The notes under the pieces were generated by a model, which did not search any database, was not told where the DNA came from, and saw only the letters and a program-made list of their open reading frames with translations. From Collinsella aerofaciens (GTDB taxonomy: Bacteria; Actinomycetota; Coriobacteriia; Coriobacteriales; Coriobacteriaceae), in contig JAPJOH010000007.1 in the NCBI GenBank assembly GCA_030826265.1, positions 1 to 64,000 on the forward strand: 64,000 nucleotides of DNA, written 5' to 3'. Position 1 is the stretch's first letter; every line of letters starts with the position of its first letter. Both the position numbers and the translations under genes were made by a program. Positions 1 through 10,531 of the stretch are shown in pieces.

Positions 1-124
1 AATAGGGACAGGTTTATTTTGGTCGGTTTTAACTGGGGATATGCCGAGAGTACAAGTATCGACAATTCAGAAAATAAGAAAACTGAATAGACTGTCTGAC
101 AAAATCGAAACCCGCACCAAGCAG
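1..124. other. Intergenic sequence without a gene
   Basis: No coding frame with a ribosome binding site is visible. The first 30 bases contain GGGACAG followed by TTTTGGTCGGTTTT. This resembles the region upstream of comEA (near 19256-19290) and may be the edge of a small repeated element lying outside the window. Nothing else is recognised here. Confidence 0.4.
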
Positions 125-271
125 CCCTTTTGCTATTCCCGGCGGGGTCCGCGGATAAAGTTTATCGCGAGTTCCGCACGAACAGGAGGCCACTTAATGT
201 GGCCTCCGTCGTGAGCAGGACTGTAGAGCAGGAAACTTTATCCGCGGACCCCGCCGGGAATAGCAAAAGGG
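125..271. repeat. 147-bp element with perfect 39-bp inverted ends
   Basis: The 39 bases at 125-163 are the exact reverse complement of 233-271. Between them is a second hairpin, GGAGGCCAC at 185-193 against GTGGCCTCC at 199-207 with a 5-base loop. The right arm ends in the T-tract of the pnp terminator. No open frame lies inside. The form suits a small non-autonomous mobile element (MITE or REP-doublet-like) or a very strong structured RNA at the end of the pnp transcript. No clear target-site duplication is visible. Confidence 0.75.
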
Positions 272-295
272 CGACCCCTGTCTGGAGTCGCCCTT
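265..295 (-). terminator. Rho-independent terminator of pnp
   Basis: Read on the minus strand, AAGGGCGAC (287-295) pairs with GTCGCCCTT (267-275), and the hairpin runs into TTTTGC. It lies 24 bases after the pnp stop codon. Its 3-prime arm merges with the inverted repeat at 233-271. Confidence 0.8.
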
Positions 296-318
296 GTTGA
301 GCTGCTTATGTGTAGCTT

Positions 319-2565
<2,247 letters not shown>

Positions 2566-2668
2566 TGTTCTCCTTTACCCCACAGGCCCCTTGCCCGCGG
2601 GCTTCTCATGTGACGCGGGCCCCCTGCCCCCGCCACGCTTCAGAGCGTGATTGTTCACGCCCTTACAC

Positions 2669-2701
2669 AAAAAGAGCGCCCCGCTGCGCAGGACGCTCTT
2701 A
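2669..2701 (-). terminator. Rho-independent terminator of rpsO
   Basis: On the minus strand AAGAGCG and CGCTCTT form a stem around a GC-rich middle (2673-2700), followed by five T. It separates rpsO from pnp, 103 bases before the pnp start. The spacer also holds a small CGTGA/TCACG hairpin near 2646-2659 that could serve as a processing or autoregulation site for pnp; that role is inferred. Confidence 0.8.
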
Positions 2702-2715
2702 GCATGTACAAATCC

Positions 2716-2994
2716 TTACTGGATGTTGTCGCGGATGCCCAGAGCCTTGATGAGCTCACGGTACTCGACGATGTCGTTCTTCTTGATGTAGGAAAGAAGA
2801 CGACGACGACGGCCGACGAGCATGAGCAGGCCACGACGGGTGTGGAAGTCCTTCTGGTGGGACTTCATGTGCTCGGTCAGCTCCTTGATACGCTCGGACA
2901 GAATGGCGACCTGAACCTTGGGGTTACCGGTATCGACCGGGGAGTTACCGAACTGGGCGGTCAGCTCCGCCTTGCGCTCTTTGGAAACAGTCAT
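2716..2994 (-). CDS. rpsO: 30S ribosomal protein S15
   Basis: S15 binds 16S rRNA early in assembly of the 30S platform. The 92-residue product starts MTVSKERKAELTAQF and carries the family core with HMKSHQKDFHTRRGL and LVGRRRRLLSYI. The frame is open for 32 codons further upstream, but S15 proteins begin at this ATG and it has AAGGTG at the right distance. It lies between recO and pnp and has its own promoter candidate and terminator. Confidence 0.98.
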   Translation of the reverse strand: MTVSKERKAELTAQFGNSPVDTGNPKVQVAILSERIKELTEHMKSHQKDFHTRRGLLMLVGRRRRLLSYIKKNDIVEYRELIKALGIRDNIQ

Positions 2995-3014
2995 TGTTTC
3001 ACCTTTCGTTTCGC

Positions 3015-3030
3015 GTCGCCCGCGGGCGAC
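3015..3030. promoter_or_regulatory. Perfect 16-bp palindrome in the rpsO leader
   Basis: GTCGCCCGCGGGCGAC lies 20 bases before the rpsO ATG and ends next to its ribosome binding site. In the RNA it would form a compact hairpin. S15 represses its own mRNA in several phyla through unrelated leader structures, so an autoregulatory role is possible but unproven. Confidence 0.35.
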
Positions 3031-3099
3031 TCTATTCGCCTCGGACTGGGAAGCCGCCGGTGGAGCGAACATCCAAGGTCGAGGTACCAACAGGTCGGT

Positions 3100-3108
3100 A
3101 TGTTACCA
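3100..3108 (-). promoter_or_regulatory. Candidate extended -10 promoter of rpsO
   Basis: Minus-strand TGGTAACAT fits the extended -10 form (TGn then TAnnnT). It lies between the recO start of the neighbouring unit and the rpsO leader. No good -35 box is visible, so this is a weak prediction. Confidence 0.3.
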
Positions 3109-3132
3109 CAAGCGGCTCGAGCCTGCGCATCA

Positions 3133-3882
3133 TCACCGACCCAACATGAATTCCATCGCACGGAGCCGCTGATCGGTGTGCGTGGCGGCCCAAACATGCG
3201 AAAGCCCCAGCAAAAACGCAGCCGTATGCGGATCGATTCGCTCGGCCATGAGTTCATCGAACGTCATAGACATGAGGGCGCGAAGCCATGCAACCTCGCC
3301 GACCGATACCAACTCGGCGCCCGGAACGCTCGACGCGCATGAGCCGCACATGAGGCCGCCCGCCTGGGGCGAAAAATACGACAGCATGGGGTCTCCGCAC
3401 AGCACGCATGCCGAGAAATCGGGTCGGTAACCAACGTGCGACAGCAGCTTAAAGACAAAGGCCGCCACGAGCAGGTCCATATGCGCCGAGTCGAGCCCGC
3501 TGCCGACAAGCGTGAGCGCCCGTTGCGTGATGGCAAAGGTAAATGGATCCTCGGCATCCTCGAACGAGCACACGCGCGCAACCTCGGCAATCGCGCTGGC
3601 GGCACAGGTCGTCTCGTAGTCAGGAGCGGCACCGAGCGGCGCCTCCATAAGCTCCGCCTGAGAAACCACGTCGAGCGACCGTCCATGCGCGAGCAGCATA
3701 TCGACGGTACAGAACAGCTCGCAGCGTGCGGCCAGGCGCCCGCCAGGCTTACGTGCCCCCTTAGCCACGGCACGCACCTGCCGTCCCCGTTCGTCAAGCA
3801 TCGTCAAGATCAGGTCGGTTTCCTTGAGCTTAGTCTTGTCGAGGACGAGTACCTTTGTGCGATATGTGCGAGAGCCTGCCAT
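3133..3882 (-). CDS. recO: DNA repair protein RecO
   Basis: RecO loads RecA with RecR at SSB-coated gaps and anneals strands. The 249 residues show the N-terminal OB fold (TKVLVLDKTKLKETDLILTM, about 8-80), a helical middle, and a zinc site CVLCGD...CGSC at about 157-182. Length is normal for the family. The ATG begins 12 bases after the era stop, so era and recO are one transcription unit, as in many Gram-positives. Confidence 0.95.
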   Translation of the reverse strand: MAGSRTYRTKVLVLDKTKLKETDLILTMLDERGRQVRAVAKGARKPGGRLAARCELFCTVDMLLAHGRSLDVVSQAELMEAPLGAAPDYETTCAASAIAEVARVCSFEDAEDPFTFAITQRALTLVGSGLDSAHMDLLVAAFVFKLLSHVGYRPDFSACVLCGDPMLSYFSPQAGGLMCGSCASSVPGAELVSVGEVAWLRALMSMTFDELMAERIDPHTAAFLLGLSHVWAATHTDQRLRAMEFMLGR

Positions 3883-3894
3883 GGACGCCGAGGC

Positions 3895-4965
3895 TTAATC
3901 TTCGGCGTTATAGCCAAAGCGGCGGATCTGTGCCTCGTCATCGCGCCAGCCGGCCTTGACCTTCACGTCGAGCTCCAAAAAGACCTGAGTGCCAAAGATA
4001 CGCTCAAGGTCACGACGGGCATCGATGCCGATATGCTTGATCATCTCGCCGCCCTTGCCGATGATGATGCCCTTCTGCCCCTCGCGCTCGACGTAAATCG
4101 TGGCGTGCACGCGCAGGACCTTCTTAGTCTGCTCGAGCGCGTCACAGATGACGCCCACGGAGTGAGGGATCTCGTCGCGAGTGCGACGCAGGACCTTCTC
4201 GCGCACAAACTCGGCCACGAGGGTCTCGTCGGACGCGTCAGTGCCCATGTCCTCGGGGAACCAGCGCGGGCCCTCGGGCAAAAAGTGAGCGACGGTCTCG
4301 ATAAACGCATCGACGTTGAAGTTCTTGACCGACGACGTCACGATCTCGTCATCATATTCCATGAGCTCGTGAGCTGCCTTAAGCTGCTCCATGACCTGTG
4401 CGGGGTCGGCCTCATCGGCCTTGGTGAGCACCAGGACCTTCTTGGAACGGGCGTTTTTGACGCGCTCGGCAACCCAGGCGTCTCCCCTGCCGATGGGTTT
4501 GGTGGCGTCGATCAGAAACGCGACGACGTCTACGTCATTGAGCTCAAACAGGGCGCTCTTGTTAAGCTCGGAGCCCAGGCCGTCCTTGGGCTTGTGGATA
4601 CCCGGCGTGTCAACGAAGACCAGCTGGTAGCCGGGGCGGTTGACCACGGCGCGCATACGGCGGCGGGTCGTCTGGGCCACCGGAGAGGTAATGGCGACCT
4701 TCTTGCCGTAACAGGCGTTGAGCAGCGTGGACTTGCCGGCATTAGGGCGACCGACCAGGGCCACAAAGCCGCTGCGGAAACCGGGTTCCACGTCACCAAA
4801 GCCCGCGAGGGTCTCGCCCTCGTCGCACAGGGCATCGAGTTCCTCATCGCTCATACCCTCAAACGGGTCGAACTCCTCGACCTCGTCAAACGAAGCGGCA
4901 CCTTCAGCCTCGTCCAGGACCTCGTCATCCAAAACTTCATCGGTAGGCTGCATATTGTCGGACAT
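3895..4965 (-). CDS. era: GTPase Era with acidic N-terminal extension
   Basis: Era is a GTPase that binds the 3-prime end of 16S rRNA during 30S maturation. Motifs: G1 GRPNAGKST (72-80), switch TTRRRMRAVV, G3 DTPG, G4 as TKAD rather than NKxD, and a C-terminal KH domain with IIIGKGGEMIK. The product is 356 residues against about 300 in most Era proteins; the extra 60 N-terminal residues are strongly acidic (repeated DE, EE and DD). A shorter start at the usual position would need another codon near residue 60 and none stands out. The gene sits in the conserved run phoH-ybeY-dgkA-era-recO. Confidence 0.96.
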   Translation of the reverse strand: MSDNMQPTDEVLDDEVLDEAEGAASFDEVEEFDPFEGMSDEELDALCDEGETLAGFGDVEPGFRSGFVALVGRPNAGKSTLLNACYGKKVAITSPVAQTTRRRMRAVVNRPGYQLVFVDTPGIHKPKDGLGSELNKSALFELNDVDVVAFLIDATKPIGRGDAWVAERVKNARSKKVLVLTKADEADPAQVMEQLKAAHELMEYDDEIVTSSVKNFNVDAFIETVAHFLPEGPRWFPEDMGTDASDETLVAEFVREKVLRRTRDEIPHSVGVICDALEQTKKVLRVHATIYVEREGQKGIIIGKGGEMIKHIGIDARRDLERIFGTQVFLELDVKVKAGWRDDEAQIRRFGYNAED

Positions 4966-4977
4966 GGGAATCCCTTT

Positions 4978-5355
4978 CTAAATAAAGTCGAGCGCGTGGG
5001 CAAAGACAAGCAAGCCCACGATCGCGGCGGTAATGGAAAGAACGTATACAGAGGCAGCGGCGATATCCTTCGCGCGTTTGGCCAGCGGATGCAGCTCCTG
5101 GGTCGCCAGGTCGACAATCGCCTCCATGGCGGTATTACACAGCTCGCCGTGAATCACCAGGCCGCAGCAGATGATGACCGTAGCCCACTCGGCAATATCG
5201 AGCCCCACGATGCAGCCGGCAATGACGGTGCACACGCCCGCCACGAGCATGACCTTGATATTGCGCTCGGTCTTGACGGCGGTGGCGAAGCCCTCCATGG
5301 CGTATGAGAACGACTTTAAAAAGGACGGATGGTCCTTGTTCGATCCGGGAATCAT
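4978..5355 (-). CDS. dgkA: Diacylglycerol / undecaprenol kinase, DgkA type
   Basis: This small integral membrane kinase phosphorylates undecaprenol (Gram-positive type) or diacylglycerol to recycle lipid carriers. The 125 residues contain three hydrophobic helices and the signature ELCNTAMEAIVDL followed by KRAKDIAAASV, which supplies the catalytic Glu and metal ligands. The SD AGGAG lies just after the ybeY stop nine bases upstream, so it is translated in the same operon. Given the neighbours, the Gram-positive undecaprenol kinase role is more likely than the E. coli role; the sequence alone does not decide it. Confidence 0.93.
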   Translation of the reverse strand: MIPGSNKDHPSFLKSFSYAMEGFATAVKTERNIKVMLVAGVCTVIAGCIVGLDIAEWATVIICCGLVIHGELCNTAMEAIVDLATQELHPLAKRAKDIAAASVYVLSITAAIVGLLVFAHALDFI

Positions 5356-5364
5356 AGACGGCTC

Positions 5365-5874
5365 CTAGTCGTGGGCATGATTGGTTATGGGGCCGACGTG
5401 GACGAGTTTGGGGTCCTCGCCGCGCTCAAGCGCCAGGTCGCGCAGGATGGCATCCTCGCGTGCCTCCATGACCTCGGCCTCATCGTCCTCGATGTGGTCG
5501 TAACCCAGCAGGTGCAGCATGCCATGCACGAGCATCAGTCGGCACTCATCGGCGGGGCTGTTGCCAAAGCCGGGGGCCTGGCGGGCAATGACCTGCGGGG
5601 CCAGGATAATATCGCCGAGCTCGAGCGTCTCGTCGGCGGGAACGTCCTCGTCAAAGGCCGAGTCGCATTCAAACGAGAGCACGTCGGTCGTGCGATCGAT
5701 GCCACGCCATTCAAGATTGAGCTCGTGCATCTCGTCCTCATCGACATACGAAAGGGAAATCTCGACCTCACGCTCAACACCCTCGGCGGCAAGCACAACT
5801 CCGCAGATGTGCTCCACCTCCTGGGCATCGAGCAGCGTATCGAGCTCGGCATCGTTGCTGATCAATACACTCAA
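5365..5874 (-). CDS. ybeY: Endoribonuclease / rRNA maturation factor YbeY
   Basis: YbeY is a zinc metalloprotein needed for 16S rRNA 3-prime end processing and late ribosome quality control. The metal motif HGMLHLLGYDH is present at about residues 115-125 of 169, together with the family stretch RTTDVLSFE. Its start overlaps the stop of phoH by four bases, so the two are translationally coupled. Confidence 0.96.
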   Translation of the reverse strand: MSVLISNDAELDTLLDAQEVEHICGVVLAAEGVEREVEISLSYVDEDEMHELNLEWRGIDRTTDVLSFECDSAFDEDVPADETLELGDIILAPQVIARQAPGFGNSPADECRLMLVHGMLHLLGYDHIEDDEAEVMEAREDAILRDLALERGEDPKLVHVGPITNHAHD

Positions 5875-6857
5875 CGGGACTCCTTTCGATCGTACGCGCG
5901 ATGCTCGCGCGCATCGTCGTATGCATCATAGGCCTCGACGATGCGCCCCACCAAGGCATGGCGCACCACGTCGGCGCGCTCCAGGTGAGAAAACGCCACA
6001 TCGTCGACACGGCCCAAAATCTTCTCAACGTCGGCAAGACCGCCGCGACGACCCACCAGGTCACGCTGGCTCAGGTCGCCGGTAATCACGAACTTGGAAT
6101 TAAAACCCAGACGTGTCAGGAACATCTTCATCTGCTCGGGCGTCGTGTTCTGTGCCTCATCGAGCACCACAAAGGCATCGCTCAGCGTTCGACCGCGCAT
6201 GTAGGCGAGCGGGGCGATCTCGATTACGCCACGCTCCATAAGCTCATCGGTGCGTTCGCGATCCATCATGTCAAAGAGGGCATCGTAGAGCGGTCGCATA
6301 TACGGGTCGATCTTTTCCTCGAGAGTGCCGGGCAAAAAGCCCAGGTTCTCCCCCGCCTCGACAACCGGGCGCGTCAGGATCAGGCGGCCCACCTCATGAC
6401 GCTTGAGCGCGGCGACGGCGAGCGCCATGGCCAGATAGGTTTTACCGGTACCGGCGGGACCGAGGCCAAACGTGATGGTAGAAGAGCGGATGGCATCCAC
6501 ATAGCGCTTTTGACCGAGCGTCTTGGGGCGGATGACGCGACCGCGATACGACAGCAGCACGTCGTCGCGCAGCGACGAGGCATCATGCTCGCCGTCGCGC
6601 AGAACGGCCAGACAGCGCGAGACATCATCGGCAGAAAGCGTACGCCCGGCAGCAGCCTCACGAAAGGCATGTTCGAAAAAACGCGCGACCAGCTCGACCT
6701 CATCCGGATCGCCGCTCACGGCAACACTGTCACCGCGGGCAACCACATGGGCGCGCACCAGGTTCTCGAGTGCACGAAGGACGCCGTCGCCGGCGCCCAA
6801 AACGCGCGAGGGGTCGATACCCTCGGGAACGGTAAGTCTAATCTTCGAGGCTTCCAT
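5871..6857 (-). CDS. phoH: PhoH family ATPase
   Basis: PhoH proteins are P-loop ATPases linked to RNA metabolism. The 328 residues contain an N-terminal domain of about 100 residues and the ATPase domain with Walker A GPAGTGKTYLA and Walker B-like FVVLDEAQN. The frame extends upstream to 6962, but the ATG at 6857 has an AGGGAGG site and gives MEASKIRLTVPEG, the usual start region. It overlaps the last 20 bases of mtaB. Downstream ybeY overlaps by four bases. Confidence 0.95.
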   Translation of the reverse strand: MEASKIRLTVPEGIDPSRVLGAGDGVLRALENLVRAHVVARGDSVAVSGDPDEVELVARFFEHAFREAAAGRTLSADDVSRCLAVLRDGEHDASSLRDDVLLSYRGRVIRPKTLGQKRYVDAIRSSTITFGLGPAGTGKTYLAMALAVAALKRHEVGRLILTRPVVEAGENLGFLPGTLEEKIDPYMRPLYDALFDMMDRERTDELMERGVIEIAPLAYMRGRTLSDAFVVLDEAQNTTPEQMKMFLTRLGFNSKFVITGDLSQRDLVGRRGGLADVEKILGRVDDVAFSHLERADVVRHALVGRIVEAYDAYDDAREHRAYDRKESR

Positions 6858-8130
6858 GAACCTCCCTGCGTGCATGGACCAAGCCGGAATCATCGACTCC
6901 GATGATAGCAACATCGAGCAGGCACGGGGCTGTGAGTCCACAGGTATCATCGAGACGCGCATGATGGAACGAGCCGAGCGTCAAATTGTCGCCATACTCG
7001 AGCACCGCACGCTCGACCGTGCCCACGCGGCGGCGGGCATCGGCGATCGAAAGCTCCTGTGCGGCGGCACGCATGCGACGGCTGCGTTCGGCCATGACCT
7101 CAGGGGGTACCTGGTCGGGCATGTCGGCGGCGAGGGTGCCGGGGCGCTTGCTATAGCGGAACACGTGCATGCGCGAAAAGCCCACGCGACGGCACAGCGC
7201 CAGCGACTCCTCGAACTCCTCGTCCGTCTCGCCAGGAAAACCGACGATGACATCGCACGAAAGTGCAGCCTGTGGCAGGTTAGCGCGAATCATGCGCACC
7301 GTATCCTCAAAGACCTCGGCACTATAGGGACGACCCATGCGATGCAGCGTCGCCGTGCAGCCAGACTGCACGGGCAGGTGCAAAAACGGGGCGATACGCT
7401 TCGGGTAGCGAGCCATAACCTTGAGCAAGCGCTCGGAAATATCCATGGGTTCCACCGAGGAGATGCGCACGTGAGCAATCTCGGTGCGTTCCATGATGGC
7501 CTGGAGCAGCTCATCGATCTCGACATGTTCGTCGGTCGCACTCTTGCCGTCATAGGCGCCCAGGTTCACGCCGGTCAGCACGACCTCGGGCACACCGGCC
7601 TCCTGGGCTTCACGCACCTGTTCGAGCACGGACTCGACGGGCACGGAACGCTCGGGGCCGCGGGCCTTCCACACGATGCAATAGGTGCAGCGGTGGTTGC
7701 AGCCATCCTGGATCTTCACACCCAGCCGCGAACGACCGAGCGCATCGACCACGTCGCCATCGCTGCAGGCGGGCACACTATCGGATTCGACACCCAGCGC
7801 CTCGCAGACGCGCTCGGCGACGTCAATCTTGGACGGTTCAGCGATCACGCGATCGGAGAGCTCCAGCAGCTCCTCGGGATGCAGGTTGACGACGCAGCCG
7901 GTTACGACCACGTAAGGCTCGCCCGGATAGGCCAGGGCGTGACGGACGGCCTTGCGGGTCTTGGCCTCGGCCTCCCCCGTCACGGCACAGGTATTGATAA
8001 CGATCAGATCGGCGTCCTGGGGCTCCACCATCGCAAAGCCCAGGCGCATAAGATCGGCAGTGATACGGTCGGACTCAACCCGGTTGACACGACAACCGAG
8101 GTTGACGACGGAAATATGGGGTGCGAGCAC
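6838..8130 (-). CDS. mtaB: tRNA t6A37 methylthiotransferase MtaB
   Basis: This radical SAM enzyme adds a methylthio group to t6A37 in tRNAs reading ANN codons. The 430 residues show the N-terminal UPF0004 domain with its cluster cysteines (VNLGCRVN, NTCAVTGE, VTGCVV), the radical SAM motif CNHRCTYC at about residue 150, and a C-terminal TRAM-like part. Absence of MiaB-specific features and the dnaJ-mtaB context, also found in Bacillus (yqeV), favour MtaB. Stop and start overlap with phoH. Confidence 0.94.
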   Translation of the reverse strand: MLAPHISVVNLGCRVNRVESDRITADLMRLGFAMVEPQDADLIVINTCAVTGEAEAKTRKAVRHALAYPGEPYVVVTGCVVNLHPEELLELSDRVIAEPSKIDVAERVCEALGVESDSVPACSDGDVVDALGRSRLGVKIQDGCNHRCTYCIVWKARGPERSVPVESVLEQVREAQEAGVPEVVLTGVNLGAYDGKSATDEHVEIDELLQAIMERTEIAHVRISSVEPMDISERLLKVMARYPKRIAPFLHLPVQSGCTATLHRMGRPYSAEVFEDTVRMIRANLPQAALSCDVIVGFPGETDEEFEESLALCRRVGFSRMHVFRYSKRPGTLAADMPDQVPPEVMAERSRRMRAAAQELSIADARRRVGTVERAVLEYGDNLTLGSFHHARLDDTCGLTAPCLLDVAIIGVDDSGLVHARREVHGSLED

Positions 8131-8139
8131 ACGGGCTCC

Positions 8140-9288
8140 TTAATCGAGGATGTCGTCGAGGGCACTCTTGATACGGTCGGTCACCGACTTCTTACCGGAT
8201 GCGACGTCATCGCCCATCTCGTCGGCAAAGGCGCGAAGCAGCTCGCGCTGCTTGTTGGAGAGATTGGTGGGGACGACCACGCGCAGCTGCACGACCAGAC
8301 GACCGCGCGAACCGCCGCCGCCGATTCGCGGCATGCCGTAATTGTTGACGCTCACGGTGTCACCGTACTGTGTGCCGGCGGGGACACACACCTTGACGAC
8401 CTCGTCAGGCATAATGCCCTCGACCTCAATCTCGCAACCGAGCGCGGCCTGCGCAATCGAGATATCGCTCACCAGATACAGGTCATCGCCATTACGCTTA
8501 AAACGCTCGTGGTCGGCGACACGCACGTTGACGATCAGGTCACCAGACGGCTCGCCACGAAGGCCGGCCTCTCCAAATCCACTCACGCGCAGCTGGCGAC
8601 CGGTCGAAACACCGGCGGGAATATCGATGTCAATCTTTTCGTGAGAAGGCGTGCGGCCCTGGCCATCACAAGTCTCGCAGGGATGATCGATGACCGTGCC
8701 TTCGCCGTGGCAGTCGGGACAAGGCGAAGAGGACTGAACCTGGCCCAGGAAAGAACGCTGGACCGTCGTCACATAGCCCGTGCCGTGACAGCGGCTGCAC
8801 TGCTTTTCGGTCGCGCCCTCGGCCTTGCCGGTACCATTACAGTCATCGCAAGGGGCAAGGCGGTCGTAGCTGATCGTCTTTTTGCAGCCGAGCGCCGCCT
8901 CCTCGAGCGTCACCGAAAGGGAAATGGCCATATCGCGGCCGCGACGACGCTCGCGGCGATTTCGGGCGCCACCGCCGGCACCGCCGCCAAAGAACGACGA
9001 GAAGAGGTCGTCCATACCCATGCCGCCAAAGATATCGTTGATATCGACATAGCCAGAACCACCGGGGCCGTCCGCGGTACCGTAACGGTCGTAGTTAGCA
9101 CGCTTCTGCTCGTCGGAAAGAACGGAATAGGCCTCGTTGAGCTCTTTGAACTCGGCCTCGGCCTCGGGGTCGTCCGAAACATCCGGGTGTACCGTACGGG
9201 CTTTCTTTAGAAACGCGCGCTTGATCGTCCGCGCGTCGGCATCCTTGTCAACGCCAAGTACCTCGTAGTAATCCCTATTTTCCGACAC
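8140..9288 (-). CDS. dnaJ: Chaperone DnaJ (standard type)
   Basis: DnaJ is the Hsp40 co-chaperone that stimulates DnaK ATPase and delivers clients. The 382 residues contain a J domain with HPD (about 35-37), a Gly/Phe region with FGGMGMDDLFSSFFGGG, four CxxCxGxG repeats (CDDCNGTG, CSRCHGTG, CPDCHGEG, CETCDGQG) and both C-terminal substrate domains. The chosen start is GTG at 9286-9288, preceded by AAGGA; an open frame continues 22 codons upstream without homology. It is followed by mtaB with a nine-base gap. Confidence 0.95.
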   Translation of the reverse strand: MSENRDYYEVLGVDKDADARTIKRAFLKKARTVHPDVSDDPEAEAEFKELNEAYSVLSDEQKRANYDRYGTADGPGGSGYVDINDIFGGMGMDDLFSSFFGGGAGGGARNRRERRRGRDMAISLSVTLEEAALGCKKTISYDRLAPCDDCNGTGKAEGATEKQCSRCHGTGYVTTVQRSFLGQVQSSSPCPDCHGEGTVIDHPCETCDGQGRTPSHEKIDIDIPAGVSTGRQLRVSGFGEAGLRGEPSGDLIVNVRVADHERFKRNGDDLYLVSDISIAQAALGCEIEVEGIMPDEVVKVCVPAGTQYGDTVSVNNYGMPRIGGGGSRGRLVVQLRVVVPTNLSNKQRELLRAFADEMGDDVASGKKSVTDRIKSALDDILD

Positions 9289-9369
9289 GACCGAATCCTT
9301 CCAACTTTCATTATTGTCACAGTGCGTCCTATACCCAAGCTGGGCCGGCCGCAAACAGAGGGTTTGATG

Positions 9370-10473
9370 TTATTGCATCCCGTAGGGCGAAAGCATGGCC
9401 TGCTGCGAGCAGCTCGCAAACCAGACCGACACGAGCGCAAACATAAAGCCGTTGGCAAAACCATTGGCAAACTGCATCGCGCCGCGCTTCCACCACAGCA
9501 GGCTGCGATGAAGCACGCCGTCCGACAGCACCATGAACAAGCCCATGGCAAACGGAATGAAGCACATCATGGCGAAGGCGGAGAACACGCCCGAGATGGC
9601 CGACAGCACCAAAAACGGAGCGATGATGCCCATGAGGTAGAAGCCGGTGCGAGCCTTACCCTCCAGGCACTCGGCCTCAACGTGCGCACGACCGACCAGA
9701 TCGCCGCCCGAAGCGCCGTTCGTGCCGGCGTGACCCATGTTGGGGACGCGCACCTCGTCGCCATCATGCGTGCCGGCGGGAAACTCAATCGTCTGCTCGG
9801 AGGTCACACGGACACGGCCGCTGCCACCGCAATCGGGGCACGGGTCGGCAACGACCTTGCCGGAACCGCCGCACTCAGGACAAACCGTCTGGAACGTGCC
9901 CGCACCAAACAGGAAAGACAGGTCGACATCGATATGGCCGCGACCACCGCAGCTCGGACAGGTGTGGGCATGCTCTGACGAAACGGAGCCCGATCCGCCA
10001 CAATGTCCGCAGGTGTCAAAGCGGGTGTAGCGAACGGTCTTGTGGGCACCGCCCTTAGCCTCCTTGGCGTCGAGCTTGATATCGACGACCACGTTGGCGC
10101 CACTCTCGGGGTTGTAGGCCGCCTGGCCGCGACGGGGCTGGCCCCAGGCGCCCCCGAAGGGGAAACCGCCGTCAAAGGGATTGCCGTAACCGGCGCTGCC
10201 GGCATAGCCACCGCCATAGGGCGAAGCCGTCGGTGAACCGGCAAAGGGATTACCCGACCGCATGGCGTCGTAACGCGCACGCTTCTGCTCGTCCGAGAGC
10301 ACGGCGTAGGCCTCGGAAACCTCTTTAAACTTTTCCTCGGCATCCGGCTCTTTATTGACGTCCGGATGGAGCTTGCGGGCCTTTTGCTGGAAAGCCTTTT
10401 GAATATCACGCGAGGTGGCGTCCTTGGAGACACCCAAGATCTCGTAGTAATCTTTTTCGTTCATCGTCGCCAT
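9370..10473 (-). CDS. DnaJ-like protein with C-terminal membrane segments
   Basis: The 367 residues begin as a normal DnaJ: J domain (DYYEILGV, HPD), a Gly/Tyr/Phe-rich linker, half of C-terminal domain I, and four zinc repeats (CGHCGGSG, CPSCGGRG, CPECGGSG, CPDCGGSG). After RVRVTSEQTIEF and EVRVPNMGHAG the second C-terminal domain is missing. Instead, residues about 277-317 form two adjacent hydrophobic helices and about 335-355 a third. The product is therefore predicted to be anchored in the membrane with its J domain inside the cell. The start is ATG at 10471-10473, with AGGAGG nine bases before it. It lies between hemW and dnaJ, so it is probably a diverged duplicate of the neighbouring gene. 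Its DnaK partner is not encoded here. Confidence 0.88.
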   Translation of the reverse strand: MATMNEKDYYEILGVSKDATSRDIQKAFQQKARKLHPDVNKEPDAEEKFKEVSEAYAVLSDEQKRARYDAMRSGNPFAGSPTASPYGGGYAGSAGYGNPFDGGFPFGGAWGQPRRGQAAYNPESGANVVVDIKLDAKEAKGGAHKTVRYTRFDTCGHCGGSGSVSSEHAHTCPSCGGRGHIDVDLSFLFGAGTFQTVCPECGGSGKVVADPCPDCGGSGRVRVTSEQTIEFPAGTHDGDEVRVPNMGHAGTNGASGGDLVGRAHVEAECLEGKARTGFYLMGIIAPFLVLSAISGVFSAFAMMCFIPFAMGLFMVLSDGVLHRSLLWWKRGAMQFANGFANGFMFALVSVWFASCSQQAMLSPYGMQ

Positions 10474-10531
10474 GCGCGGCAACCTCCTGCTCACAGCAGC
10501 GTATATATTGCGGTAATTCTACCCGAGCGGC

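Noticed and set aside
9289..10530. CIRCE (HrcA) operator near the dnaJ genes
   Set aside because: No TTAGCACTC-type inverted repeat is present before either dnaJ.
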